A program made the translations under genes and the position numbers. Positions 24,651 to 37,140 of a DNA stretch of 64,000 nucleotides are shown here, in pieces. The notes beneath the pieces are model-generated. The model made no database searches. It saw nothing but the letters and a program-made list of their open reading frames with translations, and was not told the DNA's origin. Each line of letters opens with the position of its first letter. Position 1 is the first letter of the stretch. This DNA comes from Lingula anatina (lineage: Eukaryota; Brachiopoda; Lingulata; Lingulida; Lingulidae), in assembly GCF_001039355.2 (NCBI RefSeq), contig NW_019775442.1:240281-304280 (forward strand), in the 5' to 3' direction.

Positions 24651-26060
24651 ACATGAAACAGAATACGGAGACGACGCTGCGCATATTTTTAGCATACATC
24701 GATGAAAAGGGCGCAGCAATAGATGGAAAAATATTCTTCGCAGTAAACTTGACAGTATACTATCAAAATTAAAATTGCATGTAAAAGCAAGAAACAAAAA
24801 CGGTGAAATTTACTAAGACAACGTTGGCCTCCATTAAAAAAAACTGAAACGTCTTGGTATAGGGGAGAGTGAGGGGGGTAAATCGTTCAACCGCCGCTCC
24901 TGGAGCCCCTTTCACGAAGCTCTTGTTAGTGATTGATCGTTAACCTAACTGTCAGCAGGATGCTGGCCTCCACAAGGCGGTTAGATTGGTAAACTAGAAC
25001 AATCCCATACTTACACATGCACATTAATTTATCAGGGAAAATGTATCTTGTATTACATAATGAAATTGCAGTTTCTTCGCACAATAAGCACAGGCTAGTC
25101 TCTCTGTCTGGGTGAGACGTTTTTTTAGACACTGGAGTATTGAAGAGCAAATAACTGAGTTTTCTTTGTTGTTCAAGGGAAACTATAACTGTAAGTCCAG
25201 AGCTCTATTCATAACGTGTCAAGCGTGTGGATTCCAGTTAAACTGAGAGAGAGAGAGAGAGAGATAATACACCACGTATATACTCTTGTAATCACTTTGG
25301 GTTTTTATGGGGACAGCAAGTTTTTAGGATAATCATAATCATATTGATGTGGGATGAGCGAGATCCTAATTTTAGTGCCAGTGACAAGAGTAGTCATGCA
25401 TTTTGGGTGTTGTACAGCTATTTAATCACCCTGAGTTTCAAGACCATAGAAATATGTAATTATCAGAACATAGCTGCTATATCCAGGATATTGGAGGTCA
25501 GTTTCAGGTCACTTCTGAAAACCAGGGTGCAATTTAATGGATACATTCCCAATAGAGCAACGTGATTTTGAAAAAGTCTTTTCTGTATCTTCAGAGATGT
25601 AAGAGGGCTGGTGATTAGAGATGTAAAAGGGCTGGTGTGGGGGGTGGGGATGGGTTTGGGGTGGGATGCAAGCCTACTATACACGTAAGGTCCTTAGTAC
25701 CTCATGTGTCATATTTATAGACGTTGGTTGTAGAAAAAGTATACGACTCCTACTAGACCGGGAGAAAAGAAAAGGTTTATTCTTTATTAAGATAACACAG
25801 AAAATTTCTTTTTTATATTTACCTCGGGACAACCCCCCCTCCCCATTGCACGCCTACCGCGTGCTCTCGTGCACACACACACACACACACACACACACGT
25901 GTTTTACTGGTTAAGCGCACAAAGTGGACGTTCAAAATGAATGGAATCAGATTAACAGACTAATAACACGCCTCCTATTCTCCTCCCGTTGGGAAGCTGG
26001 TGTTTAAACAAATCTTATATCTTAGCTTTCTTATAGAAAATATAAGGTCATTAAGACCAA
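24651..26060. other. non-coding stretch with microsatellites
   Basis: Contains (GA)n at about 25244-25264 and (AC)n at about 25871-25898. Also a short direct repeat, AGAGATGTAA(G/A)AGGGCTGGTG, at 25591 and 25617. No gene supported. Confidence 0.5.
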
Positions 26061-26093
26061 ACGAATGACACAAGCTCCGCTTTTCCTGTAATA

Positions 26094-26220
26094 TGCAGCG
26101 ATGGGATGTGAATTACATGGTGTGGACTTGTTATCCCCACACTTTTGTGACAAACCCCGGAGATCACTCCGTCCTGCACGTCCGTGGGTCCTGCATTAGT
26201 AATTTCTGTGGAGTCCAGTC
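26094..26220 (+). other. possible exon cut by a MITE
   Basis: An ATG frame starting MQRWDVNYMVWTCYPHTFVT and continuing NPGDHSVLHVRGSC stays open for 46 codons and ends in the terminus of the adjoining G-rich MITE. A second frame is also open for about 32 codons, so the choice of frame is unsafe. No domain recognised. Confidence 0.2.
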
Positions 26221-26375
26221 GCGGATTTAGAGGGGGGAGGGGCGGGGGGGGGTCTGAAACAAGTCAAACCAAAATACGTCTTTCCAGTGACCTAATAAAG
26301 GAACGCAGGAAGGCATTCGCAGGAAGGAGGACATATAGGATAACATTTGCATAAATGGTCCGATAAAGCTGATAT
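26216..26375 (+). mobile_element. G-rich MITE, copy 3 (partial)
   Basis: CAGTCGCGGATTTAGAGGG plus G-run, then TACGTCTTTCCAGTGACCT as in the copy at 11240. The right end was not found. Confidence 0.55.
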
Positions 26376-27354
26376 TCGCCCTAGGCTTGTATTTTTTTAA
26401 ATAATAGTATTAATTTTTTCAAATAGTATTACAATACTAATGCTACAGAATGATTTTGTACATTTCAAGGTGATAAGACAGGGTTTATTCATTCATGGCA
26501 TTAACAGGTCTCACAGTAAAATGTATAATGAAAAAGTAAAAAAGGGACAATTTGAGGGAAAAAGGTCCAAGAGAACTGCAATTCGAACGTGGACTGTATT
26601 TATCATATTATGAATCACTTAAGTAAGTTAGAGAATAACAAAAACTAGAAAAACAAAAAAGTCACACGGTTACGTGTATCAATTCATAGTTCCCTTGTTT
26701 TTTCTAAATCATTAACTTTGAAATTTCCCTTGGATGGGAAAGCGTCGGTCTGTAATGTATTGACTTCAATTTAGCTAAGATACGATAACAGAAATCATAA
26801 TTATATATGCAGATTCACGGTGTATGATTGTTAAGGGTACAACAGGACGCATGGGTTTTTATTGCCTTCTGCTATCAGGAGCTTCTAAAATAGTACACAA
26901 ATTGAAGTTAATTTATACAATAATTTTGTAACAGACTAATAGCGCACCTTGTGGTCAGAGAGTAGGTTTTTATGTTGATCTGAATACTTTTAAATTAGAA
27001 GATCTACAGTGATGATTGGGCATTTAAAGTGCCGCTGGACAGAATCTGACAACATTCGAAAGGGAAACTGATCTGAGAGAATTGTTTTTTTGTGATTATT
27101 AATTTGCATTATTCTAATCAAATAAAAAAAATATGGACTAAAAGATAGAGTTTCAGCCTGTTGAATACGTATAATTTATCACGCCATATCGCAAATGACT
27201 TCATATAATAGAGCACGAAGTGCTTTATGAAATTTGCCTACTTTTCTTTCTGTTGTATAAACCTTGTTTAAAAACTTCCAGTTCTGGGGGAATCTATCCA
27301 GCGCGGACGGCTCCAATTTCTTTGTTGAATATAGGAACTTTTATCTGCGGTGAT

Positions 27355-27540
27355 TAATAGGTGCCAATCAAAGCTGTCAAATTTGACGGTTTAATTGACA
27401 GTTATATAAACATACGTCAATCACAATCACACCGCAAGGTAATTTTTACCGCCTGTGATTGATAGGTGCCAATCAAAGCTATTAAAAATGGATGGCTTGA
27501 TTGGCAGTTATGTAAACAAACGTCAATCATCACAATGCAG
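27355..27540 (+). repeat. two-copy tandem repeat of about 100 bases
   Basis: GATTGATAGGTGCCAATCAA, AAGCT, TTGATTGGCAGTTATGTAAA, CAAACGTCAATCA occurs twice back to back (27355-27440 and 27458-27540). Each unit contains CCAATCA and its inverse TGATTGG, so it can form a small hairpin and carries CCAAT-box text. Confidence 0.7.
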
Positions 27541-27837
27541 ATCAAGTATAGCTGTCGAACAGTGAATACGCAGTAGAGAGCTCACTGTCCCAGAAATATT
27601 TTAATAAGTGAATCAAAATATGTGAGAGAAGGAAAAAAGAACTAATCCGGCTGACGCTTGTTTAGTGATTAAAGGTATTTAAAGTATGAGAAACTAAAGA
27701 CGTAATGTTTTCATAATTTCTCGTCACATTCTGTTCATAATGATTGACTTTTGTGAAACTTCAGGTGGGAAATAATTTCCACCCCATTTGCAGCATTTTT
27801 CTTTTCATTTTTTCTTTTCTTTTTTCATTCATTCATT

Positions 27838-27880
27838 CTTTCTTTCTTTCTTTCTTTATTTATTTATTTATATACATACA
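27838..27880 (+). repeat. (TTTC)n(ATTT)n microsatellite
   Basis: Compound tetranucleotide tract. Confidence 0.85.
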
Positions 27881-28916
27881 TTATTTATATATTTATTAAG
27901 TTAGTTGGTTAGTTAGCTTTTTTTTGTTTATTTATCTTTTATTTGTTTGTTTGCTTGTCTCCAAAATATGTTTTATATTATTGAGTTATACCAGATTTTA
28001 AATAACATTGTTTCCCTTCGTTAGTGTGCCATGATGGGTTCCGTACACCGCTGTGGTGAGACTGTGTGGAGTTGGTTGAATTATTGGCGTGCGCGATCAC
28101 CAACAACCTCGCCCCTGAATGCCAGAGCGGGTCGCTCCACTAAGGAGAATTCGAGTTCAATTTCAGCTTGATGGAATTAAGCGTCACATGAAGGGGGTAT
28201 TTTCGAACTTTAAAACTGGATATGATTACAGCAGTGACTTTGAACTAAAGTAACGTTTATGCATTCAGCTATCAACATGAAATTTTTACATCAAATAAGC
28301 CGGTGTGAAGACTTTCATTTTATTTTACCAAGAGAGAGCTTTACACGGAAATAATTTTAAAAAGCTTATTCATATTCAAATATACACAGCAAATCATTAA
28401 AAACCTTGTACAATTCGGACTTTTGACGGGTGTTAGGTATTATTTGCTATATGTTTATAGAGAAATTCAATCGTTTAACTCTATTTTTCAACTTTTCTCG
28501 TTTTACTTCAAATTTATTCAGTGTCCATGTTTGTGAATGAAGCACTATATTTGTTTACCGCGCCAACCTCCGGACGTCATTAATGAGTAAATAAAGTGCA
28601 ATACACAATTTTTCTTTACAGTTTTGGGTACACGCGTGTAAGTTAAAAAGACTCAGTCTTACATTTCTACCGGTATACTAGCAGGCAGTTTTTTTTAGTT
28701 ATATTAAAAAAAAAATCCAAGCTACGCTCGGGTTTGGAAATGGTCGGCAGGAGGACTGCTTAGAAGATATTCTGTTTAGATGTTTAGAAGATTGAAGATA
28801 TGGAAAATAATTTTTACCTTAAAAATATGCAAAAAGCCATTGAATTAATATATGCAGTTCTATTGACTAAATAAATGTGTTAATCATAACAGTTATTCGC
28901 TGTCTTACCGATTTAT

Positions 28917-28926
28917 TGATTTATTG

Positions 28927-28976
<50 letters not shown>
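28917..28976 (+). repeat. (GATTTATT)/(ATT)n microsatellite
   Basis: ATT repeated about 14 times after a few ATTGATTT units. Confidence 0.9.
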
Positions 28977-28979
28977 AGA

Positions 28980-30057
28980 CTGTTATCAGAACAAAGGTTG
29001 ATGCATTGTTTGTTTATTAGTTTATTTATGAAATCATTTACTTTTATCTGAAGCGCTTACTTCGCTTGAAACAAGAATGCCTGTCTCTGCCGGGCTGACT
29101 ATAACAGATAAGTAATCAAACCATCAACCATATAATTATCGATCCCTTGTCGTTTACTCTAATGGGTGAGATTTAATTTGTGTAAAAATATCCAAACAAT
29201 GAACAGATCACTTTCTCGATAGAATTAAAGATTATAGTATTTTAAAGAGGAAGACACAATACCAAGTGTTATTTCGCTGGTGGTCTTTACAAACATGACT
29301 TCACTACTATTTGTCTCAACATATCCGCTGTCATCTGGGGTTATCTTTTCTTATAATGCACTAATTCATAAAAACACTGCAAAATATATGAATAGTTTGA
29401 TATAGAATTATATTTTGTTTGCATATCATTACTTTCAAAAAGAAAAATACCTCATCTCCCTTTACTGTAGAGGAGATAGTGGTACATGTGTCAGAGGAGG
29501 CACTTGAATTAAGAACAGCAGTTGTGCAGACAATTCGTCATCTATTACTGAGAAATTCTTCATACAGAGACACACGTCCGTAGACAGAAAGTTCATGGAG
29601 GGGGAGGGGGGATTTTTTTCTGAAAAAGTGGTCCTTTTAGCATAAAATCTTCGTGGTCCTATATCAAATTTTACTCAGAGCGGACCTTTTTCCGTCAAAA
29701 AGGGCTGTTATATTGCCAAGCTAACAACATCTATTCGCATACCCCCAGATCCTTAGCTTACTTTTGGAGCTGCCATACGTCAACATGTATTATTACACCT
29801 AGGTAATTACTAGTGATTACTGTGAGGAAGAAAGCTTCAGAGCTTAAAAAGCCCATAAGGTTGTTAAAAACCCAGATCTTCGAGGATATGACAACCATTT
29901 TGAGCAATCCTGTATATAAACATAAAGATAAAGATAAGATGACTTAACCCACGGCAAAGAGACACGTATAGTTTTCATGTTGTGGAATTCAATGAGTCCT
30001 AAAATTTATCTGTAAACATATTCATTTCTGGGGAGTTCACAACTGCGGACAGGGATC
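28980..30057. other. non-coding stretch
   Basis: No gene or recognisable repeat seen apart from G-rich text near 29600 (GGGGGAGGGGGGA). Confidence 0.4.
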
Positions 30058-30062
30058 ACCCG

Positions 30063-30143
30063 CAGGGCCGTAGCCTGAGCAAANGGGGGGGGGGGGGGGG
30101 GGGGGCAGCTGCCCCCCCTGCCCCCCCGGAGGCTACGGCCCTG
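30063..30143 (+). mobile_element. MITE with 5-bp target duplication, copy 1
   Basis: Ends are CAGGGCCGTAGCCTGAGC and GGAGGCTACGGCCCTG, an inverted repeat, flanked on both sides by ACCCG (30058-30062 and 30144-30148), a perfect 5-bp target-site duplication. The inside is a G-run, CAGCTG and a C-run, i.e. a perfect hairpin. One N lies at 30085. The second copy at 53055-53215 has its own 5-bp duplication. Confidence 0.85.
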
Positions 30144-30210
30144 ACCCGTAGTATCGCTAAGTTGGGGCTGTGCTGAGGGTTACTGCAAAACTGGCTGAGC
30201 CGACTTACCC

Positions 30211-30298
30211 GTTACATTGGCCCACGTCACTGGCTACATTGGCCCACGCCACTGGCTACATTGGCCCAAACCACTGGCAACATTGACCCACACCACTC
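30211..30298 (+). repeat. 22-bp minisatellite, four units
   Basis: The unit GCTACATTGGCCCACGCCAC+TG repeats at 30211, 30233, 30255 and 30277 with a few substitutions. Confidence 0.9.
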
Positions 30299-30533
30299 TT
30301 CATAGCCTAGCCTTCTCTCGTGCTTCACGGCCACATAGAACTGGAATCACTACGCTTATAATTAAATACGCTACTCGCACAAAAGCGACAGCACCGGTTA
30401 CGATTACCCCTTAATAAATAAATCTGTTAATTGCAGTCAAATCACGAAGCTTGTAACTTGATGTTTTCGACATTCATGGAAAAAGGAGCTGAGAAATGTT
30501 GTGGGCAAGTGCGTATATGTAAGTAGCCCGTGT

Positions 30534-30867
30534 TAGGGTGTATTCCCAGAGATTTAGATCAATCCAGGGATTAAGATTTAGATCGACCTAACTCCCTTGG
30601 GGTTCAAGCTAAATTGCAGTCAGTTAGTTAATTACCCCCTAGCAGCTTTCAGTAGGCGGGACAGACGCTTAAGCCGGCTAAGCTGACAGTAATCTAGTGA
30701 GACTCCCCACAGGGATAGATCGATCTAAAATCTATGGAAATGGGGTATAACACGCTGAGGTATAAGCCGCTCGGCTGACTGCAATTTAGCGTGAACCCCC
30801 AGGGAATTAGGTCGATCAAAATCTTAATCTTTAGATCGATCTAAATCTCTGGGAAAGCACCCTTAGC
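30534..30867 (+). mobile_element. MITE with about 90-bp inverted repeats
   Basis: The left arm starts TTAGGGTGTATTCCCAGAGA and the right arm ends TCTCTGGGAAAGCACCCTTA. Both arms carry TTTAGATCGA(C/T)CTAA, CAGGGA(A)TTAGG and TTGCAGTCAG-type text in opposite order. The core AGTTAATTACCCCCTAGCAG recurs at 40029-40048, in a diverged relative at 39890-40165. Confidence 0.75.
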
Positions 30868-31234
30868 AGTGTGTCCTCACTGGCTGACTAAAACCTGTTC
30901 ACACTACCTGCATATGGACAGTGCAGGCCTACATACAGTATAACGTGGGAATTTTTTCATCAACTTGAAAGTATCATAGAAGTATGAAAGTATGAAGTAC
31001 AGTGATTGGACCCGTTTGGACCCGTATTCAATCGCCATAGATTATATGGAAATAAAGCTCTAAAAACAGCAAAGCTCTTGGAATAATTTATCAGTCGTAT
31101 TTGGTTAGAACAGCATTGGACATCTATATTAAGTACATGCATGTCTATGCATGGAATACGATATTTTTCAGTTTTTGGTAAAATCTTATATAATTTAACT
31201 GCTTAAATTTGTTAAAAGAATAAAAAATGAGAAA

Positions 31235-31282
31235 ATGTGTGTGTGTGTGTGTGTGCGTGTTTGTGTGTGAGTGTGTGTGTGT
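31235..31282 (+). repeat. (GT)n microsatellite
   Basis: Imperfect GT repeat. Confidence 0.9.
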
Positions 31283-31541
31283 ATTTGCGCGAGCGTGTGC
31301 ATATGGAATGGGGGGGCGGCGGGGGCACATTATTCTTATTTTTTATAAAGTACTACCCTTTTCCTTTCTCCTGGTCCGTCAAAAGCCTTTATGTTTCCTT
31401 AACTCAGCGTCTATAAGATATAAGATTCGTTCTACAGACTGTAGGACCACAAAATAACATGCATGTATTGCAGGCCATCGGTGGCTGCCCCTCCCCCCCC
31501 CTCTCGAGTCACCCTGCAAACACAGAATGTTATCATAACGT

Positions 31542-31599
31542 NNNNNNNNNNNNNNNNNNNNNNNNNNNNNNNNNNNNNNNNNNNNNNNNNNNNNNNNNN
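31542..31599. other. assembly gap of 58 N
   Basis: Run of N immediately followed by a C-run and (AC)n. The gap sits in low-complexity sequence, so its true length is unknown. Confidence 0.99.
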
Positions 31600-32269
31600 C
31601 CCCCCCCCCCCCCCACACACACACACACACCTCCATGATGCAAGTGGGGAAGAAAATGATAGCTTTTCGTCGTCATATTTCATTTCTTTCTCAGCCAACC
31701 ATCCCCGTAACAAAAAGAAATCAAAGCTAGGCTCGAAGGCGGAGGCTTTCAGCTGACGGCGGACTGTTTAAAAATATATACCCGTGAAAGGCTTAAAATC
31801 TATGTAAAATAAGAATAAATACTTTTTCATTTTTTACTTAAAATTCAAATTTCTTGGCTGCCGTTCTCTTAAAATAGCGTACACAAGTAAGAGCATCATA
31901 GTGTCAACCGGTAGAAATTCGTATCACCTATTGCGTTTTTTTTCCTGTATTCTTTCACCTAATGGGGCGATAGTAGGTGCCTGGGCGAAGGGGGCGGGTG
32001 CACACTCTAAAAATAGTTCTGATAAAAGACTTCTGACCACAAATCGATCTTCACGCATAGATTTTGAGCCTTTCTTAGTGATCACAAGACAAAGCTGTTT
32101 TCATCATGTTAGGCTATTTTTTATTCTATTTCACTTCCTTACAATGACCAAAAATGTTACCTAGACCCTGTCAAACAAAAGCAAATTTCCAATTTAATTC
32201 TTTTCGATTTGACAAATTGTAAACTTTTACATATTCTACCGCTAGATACAGATGTTTTCCCTTTCTATT

Positions 32270-32438
32270 TTTGGTATTTAGAGAGGGTGAACGATGCCAT
32301 TTGGTACAGCTTAGAACAATGAATCAGCTAGTCAAAATTCTAATTTCAAGAGGGGACAATTGTTGTGATTTTTATCAGAAATCGAAGGGAGGGGGCCAGG
32401 ACCCCCCTTAAACTCCCCCCCCTCAAATCTGCCATTGT
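32270..32438 (-). mobile_element. G-rich MITE, copy 4
   Basis: Contains GCCATTTGGTACAGCTTAGA, CTAGTCAAAATTCTAATTTC, AAGAGGGGAC and the terminus CAAATCTGCCATTG, i.e. the copy at 41994 read in reverse. The outer left end is eroded. Confidence 0.65.
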
Positions 32439-32439
32439 A

Positions 32440-32640
32440 CAGCACACTGTAGCTTATGGCCAACACCAAACACCACAGTACGTCAGGAGGGCGCCAGGGA
32501 GCGATGCGCTGCAAACGACACATTACATTCACAAATGGAGGTGAAGGCTTTGTATGGAAATGTGCATTTACTCATATGTAAAGTTGTAGCGCAAGGAAGG
32601 GGATAGAAATTTTTTAGATTTATTTTCAGGAAATGCCAAG
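32440..32640 (+). repeat. diverged copy of the 34.0-34.2 kb exon-like block
   Basis: GCGCTGCAAACGACACATTA, CATTCACAA, GGAAATGTGCATTTACTCAT match 34060-34135 with moderate identity. In the same reading frame, APGSDALQTTHYIHKW corresponds to the VPGS..ALQTLHCIHK of the other copy, then a stop. It may be a decayed duplicate exon lying directly beside a MITE. Confidence 0.4.
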
Positions 32641-34017
32641 AAAAATTCTGATATCCTCTTCTCTAAATAAGTAGAATAAACAAATGCTTCCAACTTCACT
32701 TGTTGATGTTAACAAACAAACTTGAGTTTATATACAACCTAAAAACAGGTCTATTTCTGCACTTAAAGAAGACTAAAAAACGCATTGTGACACGATCAAA
32801 AAGTTTAATTGTTTAATGAAAAATGTAGTTTTTGACACAGGTCAAGGCGGTATTAAGTTTAATTTACTTGTGTATCACGAACGTTATTAAGAAGCGCGCA
32901 ATCGGATGATTATCAATTTATACAATATTGCAAATTGTCTTTAAAATTTCCCTGTGAACCTCTACGCAAAGGAATTGTAGTGGCCAACAAGATTTTCAAT
33001 TCTGAAACCCTTTAACTTCTGAATATTTTGACTGTTATGGTTATTTTTTTCTCTCAGTTTTCTCATTATTTTTCGCTTCAAAGAAAAAAAAAGGGAGAGG
33101 GAAAATATCCCAAACAAATTAAACCTTATCGAACACAAATAAATAGATATGTAGTTGAAATTTGAATGGTTTGCCGATATCCATTTTCACTCAATTGAAA
33201 ACCTAAGACACGCATTTTTTACCTATATATCATAATTAGACTCTATAGCCGTATATCTTAGACGTGCGATTTTCACCCGAAAGTCGTGTCGTCTGCAGCG
33301 CAACTCTGCACGTTTACTATCTGTTCTTCACTAGTGCAATGATTGTGTTAGTGCAGAAAATCACTTTCTCGCCAGCTGACAACTGAAAACTTTGATAAGA
33401 TTTTTTGAATCACCATCAAGATCATCAAAGCCATCAAGATCATCACCATTACAGATCTCTGATATGAACATTACTTCCGGCCCAGTCTTATATTACTTTG
33501 AGAGACTTAATTTGCATATAGGAGAAAAATGCATTTTTTTCTGATTTTGACCTGTCTCCAATTTTTTTCATTATTTCAAAAAGTAGTGTCCTCTTTTGCT
33601 CACAAATTGGAACACTTCTGATCCACACGCACTGTTTGTAAATTATGTAATTAGAAATAACTTTTATATCACAGACGTGTAATCACGTTTTCACTCCACA
33701 GCCATAAAACTCGATGTTAGCTGCATGGGTATAAAAGTAGGTCAATTGCCTGTATAAAATTGCCATACGATTATTGATTTTTTAGTATGGACCGTTTTAT
33801 GGGGGAGACAGTAATGGTAGATGTATGAAGGTGCTAGCAAAATGTTTTTGTTGCATGGGGTTACTAAAAGCAGATTAGATTGCAAAGTTTTAAAGAAGAG
33901 AGTAAAAATACTCCACATCTCCAGCTTCACCGTGTAGGACTTTATGTAGATGCCACGGTCCCTCTCTATTACATCTGACTCTCCCTAAAAATTTTGCGGA
34001 CCGCGTTAACTGTTCAG

Positions 34018-34143
34018 GTCCCGGGAAGCGGAGCATCCAGCGTGGTGGCAGACACAGGTGCTCTGCAGACGTTACATTGCATTCACAAGAGGGGGGAAAG
34101 GTTTTCTAGGAAAATGTTGTATTTAATTACATATGGCGAATAA
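34018..34143 (+). CDS. candidate terminal exon, unknown protein
   Basis: A typical acceptor (GTTAACTGTTCAG, ending 34017) is followed by 41 open codons starting VPGSGASSVVADTGALQ, then TLHCIHKRGERFSRKMLYL and ITYGE, with TAA at 34141-34143. The frame begins in phase 0. A related block with the same frame trace lies 1.6 kb upstream (32440-32640). No family recognised. Both strands' other frames are broken. The duplication makes a functional or formerly functional exon more likely than a chance frame, but this is inference. Confidence 0.35.
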   Translation, partial: VPGSGASSVVADTGALQTLHCIHKRGERFSRKMLYLITYGE

Positions 34144-34375
34144 CGTTATAAAGGAAAGAAAAAAAATTGACATATTTGAATTTATATTGACGAATTGCAA
34201 TGAAAGATACTGATATTTCTACTCAAAATTGGCAGAATAAAAAAACGCAAATGGAGATAACCTGTCTCCCCTCAGAACCCTTCCATGGAATATCCTATCC
34301 GCGAGCTTTCAAATGGCTTTCGCAGTCCTACATGCTGAGTTTGTATGGTAGAAAGAAGCGTGGGGGGGGGGGCAG

Positions 34376-36422
34376 GGGGGGGGGCCGAATTCATACTAAA
34401 ACATAATTTTTGGGGTTCAAGCACAGTAATACACACAGCTTTATTATTCGACCGAAATCGATGGTTTTATACATGATATATTTTATACAATAAAACATTT
34501 TATTTTAAATGATAGAGCTGAATTGAGAGCGTTGGCAAAGCGGAAGAGAAGTTTTTGTATCCAAGCCCACTGCTGTTGATTATGCTTGTCTGCACATTCC
34601 CTACTTTATTATAATTTTGATCTGATTCGTTTTCTTTTTTGATGATTTAGCTAGGATAAACAGGGGACAGACGCACAACTTAAAGCATTGGATTTGGCTC
34701 CCCTCCACCTTCGTGCCGGTCTGTGTGTGTTTAAGTGTATGAGTGTGTGTGTGTGTGTGTGTGTGCTTGTGTGACTTTAGTGAATGTGGAGGGAGGGTGT
34801 ATATCGTTTTCAAGTACTGCCATGTCTTGACAAGATACCAATATCAGTAAAAATTAATTGTAGCGCGTTTATTCATATTGACTTCAAAACCATGATTTTG
34901 TATGTTTTATATTCAATTTCATTTGCTTTGAGCTGTATTTGTCGTTCAGATTTCATTTTTAATTTAAAATTATCCTTCCTTCTTTCTTTTTCATTTTTTT
35001 TTTTTTTTGTTTTAATTCTGAATAGTAAAATTTGTGATTTTCAAGTAACAACCGCTTTGTTATAGACAGGTTTGTTCATGATTCTCTTAATTAGTGACAG
35101 TATTGCTAGCAAGAATGCCTCTAATCCGTTCTCTAGCGCGATATTTCCCACGTTAACACTCCTACATGTATTTACGGTTTTGATATGGACTGTTTAAACT
35201 TCGCGCTTCGAAGTATGATGGCAATGAAGATGAACGTGTCGAGATTTAGCGTATATTCGAAATGATCGATAATAGACAAAATAATCTTCAGATTAAATTA
35301 AAGTTCAGTTTATTTGCCATGAAATTTGTCCGATATTTTATTGATTCATGTGCCAATATATGTTTGCAATATCTACTTCATGTAAGAGTGGCAACAGCAG
35401 CAGTTCGCTTTTCACTGCCAGAGACTTCTTGCTTGCCTTGCTTGTATCTGTAATAAAAAGTAAAAGAGTAGTTAATTGATAGCTATGTACAATAATAAAA
35501 AAATAAGAAGATGAAGAAGAAACGAAAACAATAGAAAAATACGTCTTACGAAACTTGGAGCTAGTATCAAGCACCACCGCAGAACAAACAGTCACCATTT
35601 TATAAGGACACATACGCGACTCAAGACAAAGACGGATTGTCGAGCAGAAGTTCATGAAAATATCGAACGCTTTTTAAAAAGGACTTAAAAGAGACAATGG
35701 ATATCTCAACGAATATTATTCTTGTTTTATTGTCACGCAATCTTCAATCTTAACCTTTATCATGCACTTTTAACTTCGCGTCCCTTTTACATGCAGCATA
35801 CGTCAAGCAGTCGTGGATTTAGGGGGGGGGGGGGTCAGGGGGTCCAGTTTATTATCATAAAGGAGGTCTGTTTTCTGATTCTGGTCCGAGGACCAATTGG
35901 TTGTGAATTTGGCAAAAGATAACAGGAGTCACACATGGAATTTTCACTAGATATTCACAGATATGAATAAAATGTAAAGATTTTTGTAATATTTTTTAAA
36001 AGATTACTGTTTATGATTTGAACGCAAAGGACGACAGCGTTTGTTATGTTATGTAAAAGCAGTATTGACGACAGCTATCATCTGAGTCCTCATGGGGGTC
36101 GAACTCTCAACACGGTCGGAGGTACGTTGTGTAGATTAATAATAATAACATTCTCGCTCTTTCTTTGGTGAGTTTTTCAGTGCACACGGAACAATGTAGA
36201 AAATTAGGAATTAACGTCTCAGAAAATGTCGATAATGTTTATCTTAAATAAGCAATAAATAACATGCAGCTACTTTTACGTGTCGCCTGGCTTTAAAAAA
36301 CAAAACAAAAAATCCTTCGTGGCGTCTTTTTGCTGCAGATCATTAATTTGAGTTGTTTAATGCCTTTCAAATATTTTAGCCATTAATAAAATCTTCATTT
36401 TAGTTAAAAGTAATGATTGTAG
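34376..36422. other. non-coding stretch with microsatellites and a MITE piece
   Basis: Includes G-runs at 34362-34383, (GT)n at about 34742-34765, a T-run at 34998-35008 and a MITE end at 35807. At 35205-35255 the segment ASKYDGNEDERVEI is open for only 21 codons and is not called. No other gene supported. Confidence 0.4.
35807..35850 (+). mobile_element. G-rich MITE, terminal piece (copy 5)
   Basis: CAGTCGTGGATTTAGGG followed by a G-run and GTCAGGGGGTCC, as at 41994; the remainder is missing. Confidence 0.5.
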
Positions 36423-36565
36423 GTCCCACTGGGTAAAGGCGTTATCCATGAAAGCCACTTGTCATTCCCTGAGATGCTCGCAACGTTCTTGTCATCTGTG
36501 AAGCACCCCATTCCCGTAGCGGATTTTTATCCCTCGTCCCTAGTGAAACGAAGTCATTATACTTG
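36423..36565 (+). CDS. internal exon of an unidentified gene
   Basis: A stop (TAG) is immediately followed at 36423 by a fully open frame, so the AG of that TAG is the likely acceptor (TGATTGTAG|GTCCC). It reads VPLGKGVIHESHLSFPEML, ATFLSSVKHPIPVADFYPSS, LVKRSHYT and ends in a donor-like TTG|GTGAAAG at 36565/36566, leaving two bases (phase 2). The composition is convincingly protein-like. The next exon at 37453 begins with one base plus open codons, so the two join in phase as ...KRSHYT-W-TFHDPC.... The minus strand is also open here (FTKYNDFVSLGTRDKNPLRE), but the plus reading has the matching partner. I do not recognise the family. Confidence 0.5.
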
Positions 36566-37101
36566 GTGAAAGTTATTTTCAGCTTCCCGGGCTCGCATTT
36601 TCAAGGAGATATGAATGAAGTTTTAAAATAGTTAATGTGATTTGTTATTTGATGATTTTATTTCCCGCGGCCGTGAACTGTGATCACTCCCCCCTCCCCT
36701 TCCCAGCGGGCCCCTCTGTTTAGCTAGACGATGTTGATAAGGAACAATCATGTTTTACACGAAACACGACAAAACTGCTTTAAAAAAATTGAAAGACCTT
36801 CTTTACCATGCACTGTGAAAAATATACTTGGAATCATGAAGGACAAAATTTCATACTACTTTCAAGGACAGTCTAGCGCAGTCTTTAGCGCAGACTATAC
36901 AAGTTTAGTAGGCCTACATGTAGGCCTACTCGTAGCTTTGCAAGATATTTAGGCAAGAGTATTGTCAAGTGCATGTAGTATTGCCTACTCTTAAAGGTAA
37001 TTACTCCAAATGTGAAAGTCCTTAAATACTCCATTTGCTCATACTGGTAACTTGAAATTAAGCGTTGTGTTAGCAGTGCTGTGATCCAGCGAAAGTTTAA
37101 G

Positions 37102-37105
37102 CAAA

Positions 37106-37140
<35 letters not shown>

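Noticed and set aside
28020-28180. GC-rich patch as a gene
   Set aside because: Frames on both strands close within 20 codons or lack splice sites; no RNA family recognised.
31379-31756. ORFs crossing the N gap
   Set aside because: Most residues are unknown and the rest is poly-C/(AC)n.
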